Part shown: positions 58,394 to 64,000 of the stretch, one piece after another
How positions within the stretch are numbered: position 1 is the first letter of the stretch
Layout of the letters: each line of letters opens with the position of its first letter
NCBI GenBank assembly: GCA_963932145.1
Contig: OZ010581.1
Location: 84,917,604-84,981,603 of the forward strand
Reading direction: 5' to 3'
Length of the DNA: 64,000 nucleotides
Source of the DNA: Acanthosepion lycidas
Taxonomy: Eukaryota; Mollusca; Cephalopoda; Sepiida; Sepiidae
Notes under the pieces: model-generated
What the model saw: only the letters and a program-made list of their open reading frames with translations
Told to the model about the DNA's origin: nothing
Database searches by the model: none
Made by a program: the position numbers and the translations under genes

Positions 58394-59023
58394 CTAGATT
58401 TGACCAGGGACACCTCCATTGTCAGTGCGTACTCTTGCACCAGCTTCACGATCGTGTCGAGCCGTCGTCGGATAAGCATCTCGCTGGCGGCTTTTAGTCC
58501 GCACCCTGGCCCTCCCGGTAAGGGTATCCGAGATCCACTTATAGACGCAAGCGGAATCCGTGAACAGACGCAGGGTGGTCGACTTCCAGAGGATCGCCAA
58601 GTTGATCCCCTTGATGACAGCATCGAGCTCTGCTAGGTTTATGTGTTGGGAGTCCTTTTCTGGACGTAACAAGCAAGCATCTTCCACCACGGCTCCATCG
58701 TGAACTATCGATACACCGGTTGCAAGAGAGCTTGCGTCAACCCACACACCGAGGTCTTGGCTGTCAACGCACCATCTGCCCCGCGCTGGGTCTTCCTTAC
58801 GTACTCTAGCGAGGACCTCCCTCATCATGGTGTTGAGAGGGGCGTCGTGAACTTCGTCATCCCATCCAATGGTGACATCAGATGCTCTCCGCTTGATTAA
58901 CGCCACGGCAACACGCAGCCAGCCACCTACAGGAAGGTGCCCAACTAACTTGCCGCATAAGGAAAATATGCTCCGCCGCGTGACAACAGTGGGCATGTCT
59001 GGGACTTCGTTTCCCGTTTCCAA
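58394..59023 (-). mobile_element. element G RNase H region
   Basis: Minus strand: WVDASSLATGVSIVHDGAVV, NLAELDAVIKGINLAI, LRLFTDSACVYKWI and, later, VSLVKSSLNKADCLTRVPQR, carrying the D, E, D acidic residues of an RNase H. The ELDAVIKGINLA helix recalls the cellular/archaeal-like RNase H type rather than the usual Gypsy form with GAVLYQ-like words; this is inference from memory. It lies between reverse transcriptase and integrase. Confidence 0.75.
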
Positions 59024-60231
59024 TACAGAACATCATCCTTTCCCCAGACCTGCAAACCAAGCACTCGTGCACCATCCCGCAGCCTCTCCGGTTCGTTGCT
59101 GAGGAGGCCAAAGTTGTAGAGATGCTCCTTCACGCGCGCCGCAGATATGACTCCCTCGTTCACGTACACGTCATCAATATATGCAGATGTTGCCCGCCGT
59201 ATACGCTCATCCTTCGTCAGAATGGCGTCAACAATCATCTGCATAATTGATGGGGCCACATTGAGTCCAAACCCCATGCGGGTCAGGCAATACCTTTGCC
59301 CCTTGATAAGCATAGTTTGATAGGGCCACAGTGATTGGTGCACACGCACTTGAAGGTATGCCTTGCGAAGATCCAGCACAGATATATTTGATTCCGCCTG
59401 TCGCCATTCCCTTAGCTTCTCGGTACACACGCTCGCGCGGGCTGTAAAAGGGTCCACGTGCTCGTTCAGTTCCCGATAGTCAAGCACCGGCCTTACCTTT
59501 TGTTTGTTGTGCTGGAGAACTGCCATTAGCGGGATCAGGCCCTTCGGGGGCCCCAATTCCTTCTCTGGATAAGGAACCAACCACCCGTTATTAATCCAGG
59601 CTCGCAGCTCCTTGCCGTATTCCGTACGAGCTCGCGGGGGGGGGATTTTATACTCTGGCACACTGTTGTACAGCTTCTCTGGCGGTTGATCGTCCGACCA
59701 TTTCCAGGAAACCGTCCAGGACTTTGTGCGCTGGTCGAACTCCGCACGAAAGTCAGGCCGTTCTAGCTCCATTGCTGCACTTAGAGCAAGACCAGTTTCA
59801 GTGAAACGCGCCCGACCCTCTTCGTCAACATGGACGCCACCCAATTTTTTGATGACGTCCATTCCCAGGAGCAGATCATAGCCGAGCAGTTCTCCGTCCA
59901 CGACCAGGGCTTGTACGGCTACTGCAGGTCCATCGCCGATGCTTGCGCGGGTGACGCTCACTCCACATGAGGCTAGCGAGTCCCCGCCAACAGTCAGAAT
60001 TGGAATCTTTTTCTCGTCCCACGTGTCACAACATGCCTTGCGCACAAGGGTCTGGGTGCACCCGGTGTCTACAAGCGCGAAGCGCTCACGCCCGTTAATC
60101 CGCACGCTCACTGCGGGTAGCGCCTTGTTCAGCGGCGATCTGGGGAGAAGACTGGCGCTGTAGCTTACTCCCCTTGCCCGTTTCCCGGACAGCTTCTTGC
60201 TACGTGGCCCAGCTTGTCGCACCTGTAGCAA
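58945..60231 (-). mobile_element. element G retropepsin and reverse transcriptase region
   Basis: A 428-codon open minus-strand frame holds retropepsin (ALVDTGCTQTLVRK, then LLGMDVIKKLGGV) and reverse transcriptase: VRPVLDYRELNEHV, VLDLRKAYLQVRV, CLTRMGFGLNVAP and AYIDDVYVN with the catalytic Y-I-D-D. The YCLTRMGFGLNVAPSIMQ version of motif B is unusual; typical Ty3/Gypsy enzymes have FGL-NAP-TFQ forms. Confidence 0.88.
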
Positions 60232-60859
60232 CGCATACGTCTCCGTGTTCCTCGGTTATGCGTATCCTTTGCACCGCTTCGGCTTCGGCAGTCTTTGGAG
60301 AAGTGGTTCAGTTCGCCACATTTATAGCACCTTGTGTCCTCAGTTGGTGGTGTGGGTGCTTCCACAGCTGCTGAGACAGGCTCCGCGTCGTCCTTCAGAA
60401 TATTCCGGGCTCTGGCCAGTAACTCGTCTAGCCCCAGCTCATTGAGCCTTGACGATGCTCGTAGCAGTCGACTGGCGTTGTCTGGGAGTCCGGCCAGAAA
60501 GGCGCATCCTAGAATTTGGTCGCTTGCTCCACCGAACGGTGCGGCCAGCTTCCTCAAATCGGCCAGACATCTACCGTTTCATCTGGCCCAAGCCGCCGTT
60601 TGGTGAACTGCCTCCAGGCGACAAAGGGGTCCGCACCGAATGCCACGTATAGAGCCTGCTTAATTTCCTCCAAGTCTGCGTCATCCCTGAGCTGCTGATA
60701 CACGGCGTAAGCTCCTTTGGTGAGCCTCAGAGGGATGACCAGTGCGGGATCTTTAACTTTACACAGCCGGCAGACCCGCTCGGCCTTTTCCCACCACTCG
60801 ACCACAGACGGGCCAGCAGGGGAACCGTCGAACCCAGGTATCAACTTCAAGTCGAATCT
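60165..60859 (-). mobile_element. element G gag region with two zinc knuckles
   Basis: Minus strand: a Met start MDRFDLKLIPGFDGS at about 60863, capsid-like sequence (VVEWWEKAERVCRL, YAVYQQLRDDADLEEIKQAL), then nucleocapsid with two CCHC knuckles, CYKCGELNHFSKDC and CYRCDKLGHVARSC (about 60360-60180). Capsid proteins package the element RNA. Confidence 0.85.
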
Positions 60860-60889
60860 GTCCATGTTGTAACAATGGCCGAAATAGCT

Positions 60890-61001
60890 TGTAGCAAAGG
60901 TGTCAAATTCAAGGGTGAAAGGGACGCAACTCTTTCCGTCGGAAAATGTCTTACACGCTGCAACGCAAAGCAATGTACACCGAATACTGGTGTAATGCCG
61001 T
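60890..61001 (-). repeat. truncated 5' LTR of element G
   Basis: 112 bp identical to 56948-57059. It stops abruptly at 61001, where LINE copy 4 3' sequence begins, so the rest of the LTR is probably displaced by the LINE. Confidence 0.88.
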
Positions 61002-61683
61002 AATATTTATTTTGTAAGAATACAAAATTGTGGCACGAGGCCGAAAAGGGGAGGGGTAGAGGCTGGTCAACACTAACTATCTTATACCTAGCTAATCTGA
61101 CTCACGACCCATTCATACATTACAATTTACCCATTCACCACAAGAACTCGTCCATCACCAAACAATCCTTCAATTATCATAATACCACATTCTCTCAAGG
61201 GGAACCTACCAAAACGCGCCCCACACCATAAAAATTTGATGATGAAATACATGCTATACATTAAAATTCTAATAATGATAGAATGAGAGGGGAGGGAGAT
61301 GAACCCACAAATAACTAAAAAGTAACACAAATGCAAACTAAACATAATATATGTTAGTAGGGGACCGACCAACCCTCAAAATTGAGAGGCCGCTGTATTC
61401 TGCCCAATGGACAAAATCAAGAGGCAACTCTCGCTAAGGGAGTGGGAAAAAGGATAAAATATTATGCGGGAATGGGAAAATATAAAGCTGACCCAGTCGA
61501 GATAAAAGGAGGCCAAAACAAACTGGGGAGGTTGGGAATCTCGACTTGGATCATAACCAAAGAGTAGCCGGGTTACAGGCCAGGAACAACACATACTCAC
61601 ATTAACTAGGTACACTTAAGCTTGTCTAACCTAACCAAGGGGAGGGTTCCGCAGGAAGCCACCCCGATGTGCAATAGGTTGAC
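61002..61683 (-). other. LINE 3' UTR
   Basis: About 680 bp after the ORF2 stop. Stretches such as CTAGTTAATGTGA, CAAGTCGAGATTCCCAACCT / CAAGATCTCCAACCTACCC, CAGTTTGTTTT, CAGAATACAG and CCTACTAACATAT are conserved in copies 1-3. Such a conserved 3' end usually serves recognition by the element's own reverse transcriptase. Confidence 0.85.
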
Positions 61684-64000
61684 CTAGAAGAGAAAATCAA
61701 GGCTAGCCCCGGTCACACGAACCAAGCTCGCCTCTTTTACCCACCTTTCGCCAAAGACTGTCGAATGCAATCGTTTTCTATCAGATCTAATCTTCATCTT
61801 GAGCTGATGCTCAAAGAATTGGATTAGATGCTGATGAGAAAGACTGTTGCCTCGCAAGACTTCCTCCTTTCGCGTCGTCCAGATCACCATTCGAGCCGTG
61901 GCCAGCAGCGTCAGAAACACCATTCGTTTCACCCCGGAATACGGGGGCGACACATTGTCACACGCGTATGCGCGATCAATGGACACAAGCTGTTCGGGAG
62001 CGAGACGAGCCGTCAGCTCGCCGACATGGTCCCATAAGGGGCGGACCCGGGGGCAATGGTAGAAGGCGTGCGAAGCCGTTTCCTCTAAGCCAAGACCACA
62101 CCGTTCACAGTCTGGCAAATCCGCCAAACCCCATATGAAAGCCTTGTCGTTGAGAGGCAGCCGATTCCGAGCCAATCGCCAGGTAAGCGAAAACTCAGGG
62201 TTACTGAGGTAATCCGCCGCTGGCGCCCAAGACCAGTAGGAGCGATACTCCTCCTCCGACAAGCCGAGCGTATCACGTAGGGAATCCTTCGCGGGCCCCT
62301 CCACTAATCCACGATAGAAGACCTTCCTAGGCCGTGAAAGGTCACTGGACCGGGGAATGGCCTTCAAGGCCGACCGACACTCGCGGATGAAATCCGACTC
62401 GTCCCGGGGTCTACAACGGCGCTCAACCCTCGAGATGGGGGGACTGATGGTAAGGCTAGGGAAGGCGTCCCTAACAATCCCCTCCAGAATCGGATCTCTG
62501 CCAGTCAATGCGCGGCGTAGGAAAGCCAACCTAGAGGCACGGATGTGACTCAAGAGGCGCGGCATTCCCAGCCCCCCATGACACGGACGTTTAGTGCAGA
62601 CTCGTCTGTCGACCCTGTTCACGCGTCCCCTCCATAAAATGGAGGATAGCGATCGCTCGAGCGCCTTCCGATGGGTCTCACAGAGAGGAAGTACAGACAA
62701 TCGATAAAGAATCAGGGGGAAAATGTATGTAACACACACCTCCGCCCTGCCCTTCACGGACAACCGCCGTCGATTCCAAGTCTTGCCGGCGGAATAGACC
62801 TTTGCAAGTACTTCAGACCAATTCTTCTCCAGCTGGAGGTCCGGTCCAAACCACACTCCAAGAATGCGGACAGGTCCATCCGTCCAACCGAAGCGGCCCG
62901 GAAGAGCGACCCCCTTCCAGGCACCTAACCGCAAGCCGGAAGACTTGTCGCGGTTTATCTTGGCCCCTGTCACCTTCTCGTACCGATCAAGCGCCTTCTG
63001 TACCGCCTCGATGTCGTCCCGGGACGACACGAAAGCAGATACGTCATCGGCGTACGCGGAAACCCTGGCTCGAGCCCCTCCAGGAACGGCGATTCCGCGT
63101 AGGGCCGGACTGCCGGTCTCGTCCTTCAGCCGGCGAAGGAGAGGCTCCAACGCCAAAGCATAAAGGAGAGGCGACAGCGGACAACCCTGACGAACCGACC
63201 TAGACAGCACGAACGCGTCCGACAACCTTCCGTTCACCTGTACCACAGCACTGGGGGAGCGATACAGGAGGCTAATCCAGCGGCAGAAGTTGGGTGCGAA
63301 TCCAGCGGCCTGCAGGACAGTAGCAAGGTAGCGATGGTCGACCCTATCAAATGCCTTGGACTGATCCAAATTGATCAGCGCGGCTTGCTCGTCGTCTTTT
63401 ACACCCTCTATGATCGTGCGGATCAGATGCAGGTTGCTCTGAATTGTTCGGCCCCTCACAGAACAAGTCTGCTCAGGTCCCAACAGAGACTCGGCAACTG
63501 ACTGCAAACGCTCCTGCAGGATCTTGGCCATAATCTTTAACTCTATGTTTAGCAGAGTTATGGGCCTGTAGTCATCTAGTTTCCCCCCACCACCTTTGCC
63601 CTTTTTCAACAGAGTGATCACGCCCCTGGTGATCCGGTCGGGGATGGACCCCGACCGAAACCAGTTGTTGAACACTGCAGTCAAAATCGGAACAAAGATG
63701 TGCGACAGCCTCAAGTACAATTCATAGGGCAAACCATCCAGACCGGGCGACTTGCCTCTGCCGACCTTCTTCAAAACCGCGTAGACTTCGCCCTCCGTGA
63801 TCTCTCCCTCGCAGCTAGCCGCTTCAGTCGGCGAAAGCCGAGGAAAGTCAGCCAAATAGCTACGAAACTCCTCCTCACGGAGACCAGGCTCCTTGGTAAA
63901 CCGGATCTCGAAATGGCGCCGAAACGCCTCGCACATGTCGTCAGTGGCCCGAAGAGTACGCCCCTCCGGGGATTCGACTTCACGAATGCAACGATCGCCA
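61684..64000 (-). CDS. LINE ORF2 reverse transcriptase, N-terminus beyond window
   Basis: An open frame of 771 codons is visible and is still open at 64000, so the start and the endonuclease domain lie outside. The product copies LINE RNA at a nicked chromosomal site. Residue numbers count from the window edge: linker with GEITEGEVYAVLKKVGRGKS (about 65-85), LDDYRPITLLN (about 145), motif A NLDQSKAFDRVDH (about 215), motif B RQGCPLSPLLY (about 270), motif C AYADDVSAF with catalytic DD (about 312), motif D TGAKINRDKSSGL (about 345), then a thumb/connector and a C-terminal CX2CX9HX4C zinc motif (CERCGLGLEETASHAFYHC). Motifs A-C are complete and no stop interrupts the frame, so it may be functional. 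The A-B-C wording is closest to Tx1/L1-group LINEs; an R1/I-group origin is less likely. The GC-rich coding stands out from its surroundings. Confidence 0.93.
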   Translation of the reverse strand, partial: GDRCIREVESPEGRTLRATDDMCEAFRRHFEIRFTKEPGLREEEFRSYLADFPRLSPTEAASCEGEITEGEVYAVLKKVGRGKSPGLDGLPYELYLRLSHIFVPILTAVFNNWFRSGSIPDRITRGVITLLKKGKGGGGKLDDYRPITLLNIELKIMAKILQERLQSVAESLLGPEQTCSVRGRTIQSNLHLIRTIIEGVKDDEQAALINLDQSKAFDRVDHRYLATVLQAAGFAPNFCRWISLLYRSPSAVVQVNGRLSDAFVLSRSVRQGCPLSPLLYALALEPLLRRLKDETGSPALRGIAVPGGARARVSAYADDVSAFVSSRDDIEAVQKALDRYEKVTGAKINRDKSSGLRLGAWKGVALPGRFGWTDGPVRILGVWFGPDLQLEKNWSEVLAKVYSAGKTWNRRRLSVKGRAEVCVTYIFPLILYRLSVLPLCETHRKALERSLSSILWRGRVNRVDRRVCTKRPCHGGLGMPRLLSHIRASRLAFLRRALTGRDPILEGIVRDAFPSLTISPPISRVERRCRPRDESDFIRECRSALKAIPRSSDLSRPRKVFYRGLVEGPAKDSLRDTLGLSEEEYRSYWSWAPAADYLSNPEFSLTWRLARNRLPLNDKAFIWGLADLPDCERCGLGLEETASHAFYHCPRVRPLWDHVGELTARLAPEQLVSIDRAYACDNVSPPYSGVKRMVFLTLLATARMVIWTTRKEEVLRGNSLSHQHLIQFFEHQLKMKIRSDRKRLHSTVFGERWVKEASLVRVTGASLDFLF

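Larger units (their letters stand above)
56948..61001 (-). mobile_element. young GC-rich Ty3/Gypsy-like LTR element G
   Basis: The minus-strand order is LTR, gag, zinc knuckles, retropepsin, reverse transcriptase, RNase H, integrase, LTR, as in Ty3/Gypsy. The full 3' LTR is 56948-57183 (236 bp; minus strand starts TGGCTTACC, ends GCTACA), preceded by the purine tract GGAAAAAAGGAA (57184-57195). At the 5' end only 112 bp of LTR remain (60890-61001), identical to 56948-57059. The coding region is clearly GC-richer than the flanks. The reading frame is interrupted a handful of times, so it is not whole, but identical LTR sequence points to a recent insertion. Confidence 0.9.
61002..64000 (-). 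mobile_element. Tx1-like LINE copy 4, best preserved, runs off the window
   Basis: Minus strand: ORF2 to 61684, then a 3' UTR of about 680 bp to 61002 that ends ACAAAATAAATATT with an AATAAA signal and no poly(A) tail. The 3' UTR matches those of copies 1-3. The 5' half (5' UTR, ORF1, endonuclease) lies beyond 64000. Its 3' end meets the LTR of element G exactly at 61001/61002, so it most likely inserted there. The long open frame suggests a recent insertion. Confidence 0.92.

Overview
This is a gene-poor, AT-rich, repeat-filled stretch of an animal nuclear genome. Long TA, CA and CT microsatellites, many hairpin elements, four copies of one Tx1-like LINE family and at least six LTR-retrotransposon fossils suggest a large mollusc-type genome. 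A cephalopod is my best guess; this is inference from repeat style, because no conserved host protein could be identified. There is nothing bacterial here: no operons, CRISPR array, rRNA or tRNA gene.

Layout. 1-6.5 kb is AT-rich DNA with one LTR relic (1.7-2.9 kb) that carries a 29-bp tandem repeat, and a TA-cored palindrome. 6.6-9.4 kb is a 5'-truncated plus-strand LINE copy (copy 1) interrupted by an unknown block. 9.4-14.8 kb is mostly unique DNA and holds the only host-gene candidate, a short first coding exon on the minus strand (11458-11614). 14.85-22.34 kb is an old plus-strand Ty3/Gypsy element whose 3' LTR is interrupted by a second, minus-strand Gypsy element; its 5' LTR carries a 79-bp mariner-type MITE. 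22.3-26.9 kb is unassigned. 26.9-28.1 kb is a second LTR of the family seen at 1.7 kb.

29.26-37.4 kb is a minus-strand LINE (copy 3) split by a Gypsy element (31605-36009) with recognisable LTRs, which itself carries a further LTR. 39.7-40.6 kb has two related short repeats with CA tracts. 42.5-57 kb is a graveyard of Gypsy pol fragments on both strands, broken up by an LTR, LINE copy 2 (52.1-55.6 kb) and unassigned blocks. 56.95-61.0 kb is a young, GC-rich Gypsy-like element. 61.0-64.0 kb is LINE copy 4, the best preserved, whose ORF2 runs off the right edge.

Relative ages can be read from the nesting. The Gypsy fragments around 47-57 kb are oldest. The GC-rich element at 57-61 kb entered next to or inside them, and LINE copy 4 appears to have landed inside that element's 5' LTR. 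Nothing here acts as a joint host pathway; the window mainly records successive waves of retrotransposition.
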